A stretch of DNA of 64,000 nt from Streptomyces sp. NBC_00285 (GTDB lineage Bacteria; Actinomycetota; Actinomycetes; Streptomycetales; Streptomycetaceae). The position numbers were made by a program, and so were the translations under genes. Positions 1 through 11,238 of the stretch are shown here, piece by piece. Within the stretch, counting starts at the first letter, position 1, and each line of letters begins with the position of its first letter. Location: contig NZ_CP108055.1 of NCBI RefSeq assembly GCF_036174265.1, positions 6,200,001-6,264,000 on the forward strand. Reading direction: 5' to 3'. The notes under the pieces are model-generated. The model was given only the letters and a program-made list of their open reading frames with translations, was not told where the DNA came from and did no database searches.

Positions 1-4
1 CGTT

Positions 5-33
5 GTTTGAGAACTGCACAGTGGACGCGAGCA
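5..33 (+). other. 5' arm of the 23S rRNA processing stem
   Basis: Bases 17-33 are perfectly complementary over 17 bp to 3166-3182 downstream of the 23S gene. Bases 5-14 pair with 3186-3195 with one mismatch. This is the long-range stem that RNase III is known to cut when releasing pre-23S rRNA from bacterial rRNA operon transcripts. Seen directly by complementarity; the cleavage position is not visible. Confidence 0.85.
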
Positions 34-38
34 TCTGT

Positions 39-3161
<3,123 letters not shown>

Positions 3162-3165
3162 CAGT

Positions 3166-3195
3166 TGCTCGCGTCCACTGTGTTGGTTCTGAAAC
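3166..3195 (+). other. 3' arm of the 23S rRNA processing stem
   Basis: This segment pairs with bases 5-33 upstream of the 23S gene. Bases 3166-3182 form a perfect 17-bp helix and 3186-3195 extend it with one mismatch. It separates the mature 23S end from the short spacer leading to the 5S gene. Confidence 0.85.
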
Positions 3196-3264
3196 CACGA
3201 ACAGCCCCACATCCCTGTGGTGTACGAGGGGGTGTGGTGTGGCATGGTTCGACAGTTTCATAGT

Positions 3265-3383
3265 GTTTCGGTGGTCATAGCGTGAGGGAAACGCCCGGTT
3301 ACATTCCGAACCCGGAAGCTAAGCCTTACAGCGCCGATGGTACTGCAGGGGGGACCCTGTGGGAGAGTAGGACACCGCCGAAC
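3265..3383 (+). rRNA. rrf: 5S ribosomal RNA
   Basis: A 119-nt 5S rRNA. The ends GTTTCGGTGGTC and GACACCGCCGAAC pair to form helix I, and the loop regions CCCGGTTACATTCCGAACCCGG and GGGAGAGTAGG are the standard bacterial 5S landmarks. It lies about 100 nt after the 23S gene, the usual 16S-23S-5S order. Confidence 0.97.
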
Positions 3384-3392
3384 AATCTTTGA

Positions 3393-3426
3393 GAAAACCC
3401 CCGTGCCATTCGGCACGGGGGTTTTC
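3393..3426 (+). terminator. rRNA operon intrinsic terminator
   Basis: A perfect 15-bp stem (3393-3407 with 3412-3426) closes a 4-nt loop, and its 3' arm ends in GGGGGTTTTC. It starts 10 nt after 5S. The next gene starts only 20 nt after the hairpin, so that gene needs either a promoter inside this hairpin region or readthrough. Confidence 0.92.
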
Positions 3427-3445
3427 TGCGTTTAGGCTCGATCTC

Positions 3446-4090
3446 ATGCGCTACGACCTCGTCATCTTCGACAACGACGGCGTCCTCGTCGACAGCGAGC
3501 CGATTTCCAATCGGCATCTCGCCGCCTATCTGACGGAGCTCGGGCATCCGACCTCCTACGAGGACTCCATCCGGGACTACATGGGCTCCGCCATGCACCG
3601 GATCCATGACCTCGTCCTGGAGCGGACCGGGCAACGGCTGCCCGAGGACTTCGACGACGTCTTCCATGCGCGGGTGTTCGCCGCATTCGAGCGGGAGTTG
3701 CAGCCCGTGGCCGGCGTGAGCGGCGTACTGGAGAAGCTCGCGGCGGACGGGGTGCCGTACTGCGTCGCGTCCTCCGGGAGTCATGAGCGGATCCGGGTGG
3801 GGCATCGGGCGACCGGGCTGGACCGGTGGTTCGAGGAGGAGTGGATCTTCAGTTCGCAGGATGTGGGGCGAGGGAAGCCCGCGCCGGACCTGTTCCTGTA
3901 CGCCGCTGAGCGGATGGGGGTCGAGCCCGGGCGGTGTGTGGTGGTCGAGGACAGTCCGTTGGGGGTGCAGGCGGCTGTCGCGGCCGGGATGGACGTGTAC
4001 GGGTTCACCGCCATGACGCCGGCCGCCAAGCTCGCGGGAGCCACTCAACTCTTCTCCGGGATGGGCGAGTTGGCGGACCTGCTCGTCTGA
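3446..4090 (+). CDS. HAD-family hydrolase (subfamily IA phosphatase)
   Basis: A 214-aa haloacid dehalogenase superfamily protein. The N-terminal motif FDNDGVLVDSE holds the nucleophile Asp9 and the acid/base Asp11. A helical cap domain follows (about residues 17-85), then motif II with a Ser in CVASSGSHERI, motif III Lys in GRGKPAPDLF, and motif IV in VVVEDSPLG. Proteins with this layout hydrolyse sugar phosphates or similar phosphomonoesters in the cytosol; the substrate cannot be read from sequence. The ATG at 3446 was chosen because the nucleophile motif then begins at residue 8. The start lies 20 nt behind the rRNA terminator, which is very close. Confidence 0.88.
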   Translation: MRYDLVIFDNDGVLVDSEPISNRHLAAYLTELGHPTSYEDSIRDYMGSAMHRIHDLVLERTGQRLPEDFDDVFHARVFAAFERELQPVAGVSGVLEKLAADGVPYCVASSGSHERIRVGHRATGLDRWFEEEWIFSSQDVGRGKPAPDLFLYAAERMGVEPGRCVVVEDSPLGVQAAVAAGMDVYGFTAMTPAAKLAGATQLFSGMGELADLLV

Positions 4091-4159
4091 CATTTGTCAT
4101 GCCGAGGGCCGGACGATCGGTTCTACCGGAGCCCTCGTCCCGGGCGGCAAGCTGAGGGC

Positions 4160-4843
4160 ATGACGACGAAGACGAACTCGAAGCGTGCGAACCTGGCTCC
4201 CCTGGTCGTGGACGTGGCGGTGCCGATCGGGGCGTACTACCTGCTCAAGGAAGGGCTCGGGACGAGCACGCTGATGGCGCTGGGCCTCAGCAGTGTCGTG
4301 CCGGCCGTGCGAACGGGCTGGAGTGTGGTGAAGGAGCGGACGGTCAATGGTCTGGCCGCCCTCATCCTCGTCGTCAACGTCGTGGGGCTGCTGCTCAGCT
4401 TCGTCGCCGGTGACCCGCGGTTGATGCTTGCCAAGGACAGCGGGGTCAGCAGTGTGATCGGGATCGGCATCCTCGTCTCCGTCGTGCTGGGCAGGCCGAT
4501 GATGACCGCGGGGATGAAGCCCTGGCTGGTGAAGGGGATCGCGGAGCGGGAGGCCGCCTGGGCGCGGCTGCAGGACGGGTCGGCGGGCTTCCGGCGGGCC
4601 GAGCGGCTGTTCTCCGTGGTCTGGGGTGTCGTACTGCTGGCGGAGTGCGTGGTGCGGGTCGTGGGGGCGTACACGCTGCCGGTGGACACGATGGTCTGGC
4701 TCGGGTCCGTCATCATGGTCGTGGCGATGGCGCTGGGTTTCCTGGTCAGCGGGGCGTTGGCGGCCGGGCCCATGGCCGGAATGCTGATCGCCGAGACGAA
4801 GGCCGACGCCCCCGCGGTGCCCGAGATCGCCCTCGCTCGGTAA
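4160..4843 (+). CDS. VC0807-family integral membrane protein
   Basis: A 227-aa hydrophobic protein with about five or six predicted membrane segments: around residues 13-45, 57-85, 92-115, and two near the C-terminus at about 157-180 and 185-210. It resembles the VC0807 family of actinobacterial membrane proteins, whose function is unknown. The start ATG follows GAGGGC at a usable distance. The stop codon falls inside the left arm of the inverted repeat at 4842-4864. It may be cotranscribed with the MFS gene downstream, but the palindrome between them suggests separate control. Confidence 0.75.
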   Translation: MTTKTNSKRANLAPLVVDVAVPIGAYYLLKEGLGTSTLMALGLSSVVPAVRTGWSVVKERTVNGLAALILVVNVVGLLLSFVAGDPRLMLAKDSGVSSVIGIGILVSVVLGRPMMTAGMKPWLVKGIAEREAAWARLQDGSAGFRRAERLFSVVWGVVLLAECVVRVVGAYTLPVDTMVWLGSVIMVVAMALGFLVSGALAAGPMAGMLIAETKADAPAVPEIALAR

Positions 4844-4864
4844 AGATGAGTGAAACTCATCTTT
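4842..4864. promoter_or_regulatory. Perfect 10-bp inverted repeat, likely operator
   Basis: AAAGATGAGT and ACTCATCTTT are exact inverted repeats around a 3-nt GAA spacer. The site overlaps the stop codon of the preceding membrane protein and lies 46 nt before the ATG of the MFS transporter. Its AT-rich symmetric form and lack of a T-tract fit a TetR- or GntR-type operator better than a terminator. No regulator gene is adjacent. Confidence 0.55.
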
Positions 4865-4909
4865 GGCTGGATCTACCCACGAGTACGTTGGGGCCCTACG
4901 CTCGCCGCC

Positions 4910-6106
4910 ATGACAGATGTGCTGCGGCGCGGTAGGGCCTCACTGGCGTTCAGCTTCTTCGCGCAAGGCGTCGCCTTTGCCCTGCTGGTGACGCGGATCC
5001 CCGCCATTCAGGACCGCTACGGGGTTTCCGACGCGCTCCTGCCCGCCTTCCTCGCCGCCGTGCCGATCCTCGCCGGGGTCGGGAGTGTGTCGACCGAGCA
5101 TTTGGTGAAACGCATCCCGCCCAGCCGGCTGCTGCGGTTCGCTCAGCCCGTCGTGCTCCTGGCGCTGCTCGGGGTGGGCGCCGGGGACTCGACGGTCGAG
5201 CTGGGTGCCTCGCTCGCCGCCTTCGGGCTCGCCGTCGGCATGCTCGACGCGTCCATGAACATGCTCGGGGTGAGCCTCCAGCGGGCGTACGGGCGCAGCA
5301 TCATGCTGAGCTTCCATGCGGTGTTCAGCCTCGGTGGGATCGTGGGGGCCTCGCTGGCGTGGGTGGGGGCGCACTGGCACCTCGCGCTGTTCGTGTCGTA
5401 TCTGCCGGTCGTGGTGGTGCTGTTGCCGCTGTGCCTGGTGGGGAGCCGGTGGTATGTCGACGGTGGCCTCGGTGCCGTGGAGGAGCCCGGTGAGGGCGGC
5501 GGGCAGACTCTCGCCTTCAAGCTGCTGCTGCCGCTGTGCCTCGTGATGACCTTCGCCTACATCGGGGACTCCACCGTCTCCAACTGGAGTGCGAAGTACC
5601 TCCAGGACGTGCTGGGGAGTTCGGAGCAGCTGGCGACCGTGCCGTACAACGTGTACATGGTGACGACCCTGCTGGGACGGACCGTCGGGGACTTCGGGGT
5701 ACGGCGGCTCGGGGCGGCGGTCGTCGTGCGGCTCGGGGCGCTGGTGGCGGCCGTGGGGTTCGCGGTGGTGGCCGTGGCGCCGGGGCCGTGGGTGGGGATG
5801 CTCGGGTTCACGCTGCTGGGGATCGGGTTGTGCGTGCTGGTGCCGCAGACCTTCGCGGCGGCCGGGCGGCTGTTCCCGGGAGCCTCGGATGCGGCGGTCG
5901 CTCGGCTCAACGTCTTCAATTACGTGGGGTTCCTGGTCGGTTCGCCGTTGGTGGGGGCCCTGGGGGACGCGTGGAGCTATCGCGGGGCCATGCTCGTGCC
6001 CATGGTGTTGGTGCTGGTGACGCTGGTGTACGCCAAGTCGTTCGCCGCTCAACCGGACCGATACGGTGGCGGGCATGAGCGGCCGCGCACAGCTGATGTG
6101 GGATGA
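4910..6106 (+). CDS. MFS transporter
   Basis: A 398-aa major facilitator superfamily protein with about 12 membrane segments and the usual break near the middle (about residue 190, an acidic/Gly-rich loop). It resembles the FucP/YbjJ-like branch of MFS permeases. The ATG at 4910 places the first helix (LAFSFFAQGVAFALLVTRIP) at residue 11; an upstream GTG at 4850 lies inside the palindrome and is less likely. Its 3' end overlaps the start of acuC by 32 nt, so the two genes are probably cotranscribed. The substrate is unknown; export of a metabolite is a guess from family membership. Confidence 0.85.
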   Translation: MTDVLRRGRASLAFSFFAQGVAFALLVTRIPAIQDRYGVSDALLPAFLAAVPILAGVGSVSTEHLVKRIPPSRLLRFAQPVVLLALLGVGAGDSTVELGASLAAFGLAVGMLDASMNMLGVSLQRAYGRSIMLSFHAVFSLGGIVGASLAWVGAHWHLALFVSYLPVVVVLLPLCLVGSRWYVDGGLGAVEEPGEGGGQTLAFKLLLPLCLVMTFAYIGDSTVSNWSAKYLQDVLGSSEQLATVPYNVYMVTTLLGRTVGDFGVRRLGAAVVVRLGALVAAVGFAVVAVAPGPWVGMLGFTLLGIGLCVLVPQTFAAAGRLFPGASDAAVARLNVFNYVGFLVGSPLVGALGDAWSYRGAMLVPMVLVLVTLVYAKSFAAQPDRYGGGHERPRTADVG

Positions 6107-7247
6107 GGCAGTAACGGGTTATGACTTCGGTCCGGACCATCCGATGGATCCGGTCCGGCTCGACCTGACCCGGCGCCTGGTGGACGCCTTCGGGCTGGAC
6201 CGGGAGCTGAAGGTCGTGGCTGCGAAGGCGGCCGGGGAGTCGACGTTGCGGCTCGTGCACCGGGGGGACTACGTCGAGGCCGTGAAGGCGGCCTCCGTGG
6301 ACCCGGGAGCGGCGGACCAGTCGTACGGACTGGGGACCATGGACGATCCGGCCTTCGAGCGGATGCACGAGGTGTCCGCGCTGATCGCGGGGCAGTCGGT
6401 GGGTGCCGCGGAGGCCGTGTGGCGCGGGGACGTGCTGCACGCGGTGAACTTCGCGGGCGGGCTGCATCACGCGATGCCCGGTGGGGCGTCGGGGTTCTGC
6501 ATCTACAACGACGCCTCGCTCGCGATCGCCCGGCTGCTGGAGCTGGGGGCCTCGCGGGTGGCCTATGTGGATGTCGACGTGCATCACGGGGACGGGGTGC
6601 AGGCGGCGTTCTGGGAGGATCCCCGGGTTCTGACGATCTCCCTGCACGAGCATCCGCGGACGTTGTTCCCGCAGACCGGGTGGCCGGAGGAGACCGGGGC
6701 CGATTCCGCGGAGGGTGCGGCGGTGAACGTGGCGCTGCCGGCCGGGACCGGGGACGCGGGGTGGCTGCGGGCCTTCCATGCCGTGGTGCCGGAACTGATC
6801 GCGGACTTCCGGCCGGATGTGCTGGTGACGCAGCACGGGGCGGACACGCACTTCGAGGACCCGCTGGCCCATCTCGCGGTGTCGTTGGACGCGCAGCGGG
6901 CGGTGCAGGTCGCCTGTCACGAGCTGGCGCACGAGTACGCCGACGGGAAGTGGATCGCGCTCGGGGGCGGCGGGTACGCCGTGGTGGACGTCGTACCGCG
7001 GTCGTGGACTCATCTGGTGGGGATCGCCGCCGGGCGGCCGGTCGAGCCGGAGGCGATGATCCCTGAGGGGTGGCGGCAGGAAGTCTTCGCCCGGACCCGG
7101 CAGTTGGCGCCGGCGCGGATGACCGACGGGCGGTGGCCGGTGTCCTACGCCTCGTGGGAGACGGGGTACGACCCCGCGGACCGGCTGGATCAGGCTGTGC
7201 TGGCCACTCGGCGGGCGGTGTTTCCGTTGCGGGGGTTGCTGGCGTAG
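6075..7247 (+). CDS. acuC: AcuC, acetoin utilisation/histone-deacetylase-like protein
   Basis: A 390-aa zinc-dependent deacetylase of the HDAC/AcuC family. The diagnostic blocks are all present: GGLHHAMPGGASGF (catalytic His pair), YVDVDVHHGDGVQ (Asp and His zinc ligands), the LVTQHGADTH segment (Asp ligand), and the late GGGGY loop. In Bacillus and actinobacteria AcuC-type enzymes remove acetyl groups from acetyl-CoA synthetase and other proteins; that role is inferred here. The ATG at 6075 follows GGTGGCGGGC, and the start lies inside the MFS gene. Confidence 0.92.
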   Translation: MSGRAQLMWDEAVTGYDFGPDHPMDPVRLDLTRRLVDAFGLDRELKVVAAKAAGESTLRLVHRGDYVEAVKAASVDPGAADQSYGLGTMDDPAFERMHEVSALIAGQSVGAAEAVWRGDVLHAVNFAGGLHHAMPGGASGFCIYNDASLAIARLLELGASRVAYVDVDVHHGDGVQAAFWEDPRVLTISLHEHPRTLFPQTGWPEETGADSAEGAAVNVALPAGTGDAGWLRAFHAVVPELIADFRPDVLVTQHGADTHFEDPLAHLAVSLDAQRAVQVACHELAHEYADGKWIALGGGGYAVVDVVPRSWTHLVGIAAGRPVEPEAMIPEGWRQEVFARTRQLAPARMTDGRWPVSYASWETGYDPADRLDQAVLATRRAVFPLRGLLA

Positions 7248-7324
7248 CGCTGTGCTGGACTTGGGCGTGGCGCCATCGGATGTGCCGGGTCATGTCTTCG
7301 GGCGGGTGCAGGCTCGTCGTGGCT

Positions 7325-7347
7325 GGTCGCGCAGTTCCCCGCGCCCC
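7325..7347 (+). repeat. Dispersed GC-rich repeat, copy A
   Basis: One copy of the 23-nt core GGTCGCGCAGTTCCCCGCGC-CCC, found elsewhere in this window at 20740, 20811, 20923 (inverted), 39632 and 53912. This copy lies in the 195-bp gap between acuC and the phosphatase-like gene. The copies share flanks such as GGTGGGGGCTGG upstream and GGGTGGGTG downstream. Confidence 0.8.
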
Positions 7348-7442
7348 CGGGTGGGTGTGGGGCGGGTTCCTCGTTACGCCAACTGTGCGGTGTTCGGCTG
7401 TTTCTGTGCTCCTCTCGGGTGTGGTCCGCCACCATCACTCAC

Positions 7443-8258
7443 GTGTTGAGCACCGGTGCGCTACGCGCCCATCTGCTGGCCGCTCGTCTGGCCGGGTCCG
7501 TGGCCACCTCCCGGGAGGAGAGTCTGCGGAGCTATCGGTTGTTCGCGGCTCGGGATCCCAGGGTGTTGATCGGTCTTGATCCCGAGTGGTCGTGGGGGCA
7601 GCGGGATCTGATCGGGCTGATGGCAGAAAAGTGCGGGGTATCCGCCGATCCGAGATGCGTTTCCGGGCATGATGTGATCGATCCCGATCGGACCCTCGTG
7701 GCGCTCGACGCCTTCGCGGAGCGGCTCGCGGCAGTTGCCCAGCGCAGCGGGGCCGTGCTTCTCGGTACCGGGCATCCGCACCGACTGCTCGGGTTCTACG
7801 CCGACATCGCGGACGCGCTCTCGGCGGCGGGATGTACCGTTCTCACCCCTGCGCATGGCCACGGTGTCGACATAACGACCCGGTTCGGTCTACGCACGTA
7901 CAACCTTCACTACGTACGAGGAGTCGCGCTCATGCGGAAACCGGAGGCGAAGAGCTCCGGTTGTGAGCCGGGCGCACACACGCATTCGCCGCTCCCGGTT
8001 CGTACCGCCCTGGCTGCCGCGGCGGACAGTGGCGGGCCGCTTCCCGAGCTCGTGATCGGGGATCACGGATGGGTCTGCGGAGCAGGTCAGCTGGGGTTTG
8101 AGGCCATTGGGCTGGCGGATACGAATGACCCCGCACTCTTTGTGGGGGAGGCCGAGGGGGCTGTGTCCGTAGTCGTTCCGGTTGATGACGCTGTGCGGTC
8201 TGATTACTACCGGCCGCTGACCCGCTACGTACTCAATCGAGCGTGTCTGTCACAGTAG
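7443..8258 (+). CDS. Phosphatase-like conserved actinobacterial protein
   Basis: A 271-aa protein conserved in Streptomyces between acuC and the small HTH gene, usually labelled phosphatase without experimental support. Visible features are two short His-rich stretches (LGTGHPHRLLGFY and TPAHGHGVD), an internal GCEPGAHTHSP motif, and a C-terminal LVIGDHGWVCGAGQLG segment in which His/Asp/Cys could bind metal. No signal peptide or membrane segment is seen. The start at GTG 7443 gives the conserved N-terminus MLSTGALRAHLLAARLAG; an in-frame GTG at 7419 is possible. The ribosome site is weak for either. Function should be treated as unproven. Confidence 0.72.
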   Translation: MLSTGALRAHLLAARLAGSVATSREESLRSYRLFAARDPRVLIGLDPEWSWGQRDLIGLMAEKCGVSADPRCVSGHDVIDPDRTLVALDAFAERLAAVAQRSGAVLLGTGHPHRLLGFYADIADALSAAGCTVLTPAHGHGVDITTRFGLRTYNLHYVRGVALMRKPEAKSSGCEPGAHTHSPLPVRTALAAAADSGGPLPELVIGDHGWVCGAGQLGFEAIGLADTNDPALFVGEAEGAVSVVVPVDDAVRSDYYRPLTRYVLNRACLSQ

Positions 8259-8387
8259 GCCGCCGATGGGTGCACCTCTTCCCCACTTGCATCACCCGCC
8301 CCTACATTGGGGAGTGAGCACGCAACGACGATGAGTCACCGGAAGGGGAAGCCGGTGACCGTCGAGTGCGGAAGGTTCAGGTGTGTC

Positions 8388-8597
8388 ATGGCTGCTGAGC
8401 AGAGGCCTCTGAGTGAGGTTCAGTTCCTTACCGTGGCGGAAGTCGCTTCGGTGATGCGAGTGTCGAAGATGACCGTGTACCGGCTGGTGCACAGCGGTCA
8501 TCTGCCCGCGATCAGGGTGGGGCGGTCCTTCCGCGTCCCCGAGAACGCGGTTCACGAGTACCTTCGCGAGAGTTACGTGGGGGTGGAAACGGCCTGA
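8388..8597 (+). CDS. Small excisionase/MerR-type helix-turn-helix protein
   Basis: A 69-aa DNA-binding protein. Residues about 14-60 form the excisionase-family winged helix-turn-helix: LTVAEVASVMRVSKMTVYRL then HLPAIRVGRSFRVPENAV. It has the same fold type as the developmental regulator BldC but a different sequence. M. tuberculosis Rv0500A holds the equivalent place immediately before the bS22 gene. The ATG at 8388 follows GGAAGG by about 14 nt; upstream in-frame starts exist at 8331 and 8307. Targets are unknown. Position conservation across actinobacteria suggests a core rather than phage-derived role. Confidence 0.88.
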   Translation: MAAEQRPLSEVQFLTVAEVASVMRVSKMTVYRLVHSGHLPAIRVGRSFRVPENAVHEYLRESYVGVETA

Positions 8598-8773
8598 CGG
8601 CATGAGCTCGGGGAGGTCCTGAGGGGGTCTCAGGGCACTCGCGGACCCCTGCCCGATCTCCCCGGTTCACCTCGATTACGACCTCAGCGCTCGGACGGGT
8701 AGGCTAGCCCCTTGTAGGTCGTATGGGCCCATGGCGCCCAACGCCGAGTGATGAGAAGTGAGCGAGGGTAGTC

Positions 8774-8872
8774 GTGGGCTCTGTTATCAAGAAGCGGCGC
8801 AAGCGGATGGCTAAGAAGAAGCACCGCAAGCTGCTCAAGCGCACGCGCGTCCAGCGTCGTAACAAGAAGTAG
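8774..8872 (+). CDS. Small ribosomal protein bS22 (AURKAIP1/COX24 domain)
   Basis: A 32-aa, extremely basic protein starting with [23 protein letters not shown], then [12 protein letters not shown]. It is nearly identical to mycobacterial bS22, first seen as an extra protein in mycobacterial 30S structures, and shares the AURKAIP1/COX24 motif of a mitochondrial ribosomal protein. The GTG start follows GAGGG at 8764-8768. A strong terminator follows 23 nt downstream. It is far below usual gene-finder cut-offs, but codon use and conserved position (Rv0500B) leave little doubt. Confidence 0.93.
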   Translation: MGSVIKKRRKRMAKKKHRKLLKRTRVQRRNKK

Positions 8873-8895
8873 GCGACGCCGCGTAAGCAGCGTGT

Positions 8896-8933
8896 GTGTG
8901 GCCCCCCACCCGAATACCGGTGGGGGGCCACAC
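8896..8933. terminator. Intrinsic terminator after bS22
   Basis: A perfect 15-bp GC-rich stem (8896-8910 with 8919-8933) around an 8-nt loop CGAATACC. There is no long T-tract, as is usual in Streptomyces. It closes the bS22 transcript and separates it from the SDR-like gene. Confidence 0.85.
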
Positions 8934-9094
8934 GCGTGTTCGGGGCGGACCGACAGGCCGGATGCCGTCACCTCATGCTGTGGGCGGTCATCACAGCGCA
9001 ACATCGACCGGCTAAGTTGGCGGCACACGGGGAACGCGGCACAGGACTGGGGCTCTGCCAGAGCGGGACTACGGCTGGAAGGAAGGCGCTGATC

Positions 9095-10159
9095 TTGGGA
9101 AAGGTCGTGCTCGTGACCGGGGTGGCCCGACAGCTGGGGGGCCGGTTCGTACGACGGATCCAGCGTGACCCGCAGGTGGACCGGGTGATCGCCGTGGACG
9201 CGGTCAAGCCGGAGCATCATCTGGGCGGCGCCGACTTCATCCAGGCGGACATCCGCCAGCCCGGCATCGCGCGGGTCCTGGCGGAGACGGGTGCCGACAC
9301 CGTCGTACACCTGGAGGTGACGGCGATGGCGCTCGGCAGTGGGAGCCGGACCACGGTCAAGGAGACCAACGTCATCGGCACCATGCAGCTGCTCGGTGCC
9401 TGTCAGAAGTCGCCGAACGTCAAGCGGCTCGTGGTGAAGTCCAGTACGAACGTCTACGGCTCGGCGCCGCGTGACCCCGCCGTGTTCACGGAGACCACGC
9501 CGCCCAAGTCCCTGCCGTCCGGCGGCTTCGCGAAGGACGCGGTCGAGGTCGAGGGGTATGTGCGGGGCTTCGCTCGGCGCCGGCCGGACGTGGCGGTGTG
9601 CGTGCTGAGGTTCGCGAACATCCTGGGGCCTACGGCGGACACCCCGCTCGCCTCGTACTTCGCGCTGCCGGTGCTGCCGACCGTGTTCGGGTACGACCCC
9701 CGGCTGCAGTTCGTGCACGAGGACGACGTGATCGAGGTCCTGCGGATCGCCTCGCACGAGCCGGAGCGGGGCACGCTCAACAGCGGCACCTTCAACATCG
9801 CGGGCGACGGGGTCCTGCTGCTGTCGCAGTGCTCCCGGCGGCTCGGGCGGCCCACCGTGCCCCTGCTGCTGCCGGCCGTCACCTGGGCCGGGTCGCTGGT
9901 CCGAACGCTCGGCGTGACCGACTTCTCGCCCGAGCAGATCCGGCTGCTCACCCACGGCAGGGTCGTGTCGACGGTCCAGATGCGCGAGACGCTCGGATTC
10001 CGGTCGAAGTACACGACCGCGGGGACCTTTGCGGACTTCGCGCGCAGCCAGGGACCCGGGCTGCTGCCGCCGGAGGCCCTCGCGGGGGCCGTCGACCGGC
10101 TCGCCGCGCTGCCGTCCCTGGCGGACAGCGGCCACCCCCCGACGCAGAGCGCCAACTGA
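9095..10159 (+). CDS. SDR-like NAD-dependent epimerase/dehydratase family protein, active site altered
   Basis: A 354-aa extended short-chain dehydrogenase-like protein, the counterpart of mycobacterial Rv0501 (galE2). The Rossmann start VVLVTGVARQLGGRF keeps the last Gly of TGxxGxxG but has Arg at the middle position. The SSTNVYGS block is present. Where the catalytic YxxxK should be, the sequence reads GGFAKDAVEVEG, so Tyr is Phe and Lys is Ala; normal SDR chemistry is unlikely. The rare TTG start at 9095 follows GGAAGGAAGG. The acyltransferase gene begins 15 nt downstream, so the pair is probably cotranscribed. A binding or scaffold role is my inference. Confidence 0.85.
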   Translation: MGKVVLVTGVARQLGGRFVRRIQRDPQVDRVIAVDAVKPEHHLGGADFIQADIRQPGIARVLAETGADTVVHLEVTAMALGSGSRTTVKETNVIGTMQLLGACQKSPNVKRLVVKSSTNVYGSAPRDPAVFTETTPPKSLPSGGFAKDAVEVEGYVRGFARRRPDVAVCVLRFANILGPTADTPLASYFALPVLPTVFGYDPRLQFVHEDDVIEVLRIASHEPERGTLNSGTFNIAGDGVLLLSQCSRRLGRPTVPLLLPAVTWAGSLVRTLGVTDFSPEQIRLLTHGRVVSTVQMRETLGFRSKYTTAGTFADFARSQGPGLLPPEALAGAVDRLAALPSLADSGHPPTQSAN

Positions 10160-10173
10160 GGAGCGCATCAACG

Positions 10174-11226
10174 ATGGCGGACGCCAAGGTCATTCCGTTC
10201 GACGACGACCGGTCCCGCGCAGGCGCCGTACAGCGGCCGTCGCGGCGCCGGAGCGCGGGGAGCCGGCGCAAGGGCCCCGAGCCCGGGCTGGTCCGTGAGG
10301 TCCAGCCCCTGCCCAGCAGGCCTTCCGCGCAGGATGATGTTCCTGTGACGCGTGAGGAACAGCCGCCGCAGCAGGCGAACGACGAAGGCGGCCTGGAGCG
10401 ACGGATCGCCGGGGGCCTGGCCTTCCTGCGCCGCCGGCTCACCGGGGACTACGAGGTCGACGACTTCGGCTACGACGAGGAACTCACCGACCAGGTGCTG
10501 ATGTCCTTGCTGCGACCGTTGTACGAGAAGTACTTCCGGGTCGAGGTGAAGGGCGTCGAGAACATTCCGGCGGAGGGCGGCGCGCTGATCGTCGCCAACC
10601 ACTCCGGGACGCTGCCGCTGGACGGCCTGATGATGCAGGTCGCCGTCCACGACCACCACCCCGCGAACCGGCATCTACGGCTGCTGGCCGCGGACCTGGT
10701 GTTCATGCTGCCCGTGGTCAACGAACTCGCCCGCAAGGCCGGTCACACCCTCGCCTGCTCCGAGGACGCCGAGCGGCTGCTGGGGCGCGGTGAGCTGGTC
10801 GGCGTGATGCCGGAGGGCTTCAAGGGCATCGGCAAGCCCTTCAGCGAGCGCTACAAGCTCCAGCGCTTCGGCCGGGGCGGCTTCGTCTCCACGGCCCTGC
10901 GCCAGCGGACCCCGATCATTCCGTGCTCGATCGTCGGCGCGGAGGAGATCTACCCGATGATCGGCAACGCGAAGACGCTGGCCCGTCTGCTGGGCTTCCC
11001 GTACTTCCCGCTGACGCCGACGTTCCCGTGGCTGGGTCCGCTGGGGGCGGTTCCGTTGCCGACGAAGTGGACGATCCAGTTCGGTGAGCCGATCCACACG
11101 GACGGTTATCCGCCGGAGGCCGCCGAGGATCCGATGCTGATGTTCAACCTGACCGACCAGGTGAGGGAGCAGATCCAGCACACGCTCTACAAGTTGCTGG
11201 TGCAGCGGCGGTCTGTTTTTTTCTGA
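10174..11226 (+). CDS. 1-acyl-glycerophosphate acyltransferase-family protein
   Basis: A 350-aa PlsC-superfamily acyltransferase. A disordered, basic N-terminal region (about residues 1-80) precedes the catalytic domain. Motif I reads VANHSGTLPLDG; the His-Asp spacing is longer than the textbook HX4D. Motif III is MPEGFKGIGK, and motif IV includes TPIIPCSIVGAEE. Family members transfer acyl chains to lysophospholipids at the membrane. The start ATG lies 15 nt behind the SDR-like gene with GAGGAG as ribosome site. The same pairing occurs in Mycobacterium (Rv0501-Rv0502c). The substrate is not determined. Confidence 0.87.
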   Translation: MADAKVIPFDDDRSRAGAVQRPSRRRSAGSRRKGPEPGLVREVQPLPSRPSAQDDVPVTREEQPPQQANDEGGLERRIAGGLAFLRRRLTGDYEVDDFGYDEELTDQVLMSLLRPLYEKYFRVEVKGVENIPAEGGALIVANHSGTLPLDGLMMQVAVHDHHPANRHLRLLAADLVFMLPVVNELARKAGHTLACSEDAERLLGRGELVGVMPEGFKGIGKPFSERYKLQRFGRGGFVSTALRQRTPIIPCSIVGAEEIYPMIGNAKTLARLLGFPYFPLTPTFPWLGPLGAVPLPTKWTIQFGEPIHTDGYPPEAAEDPMLMFNLTDQVREQIQHTLYKLLVQRRSVFF

Positions 11227-11238
11227 GCTTGGCCGTTG

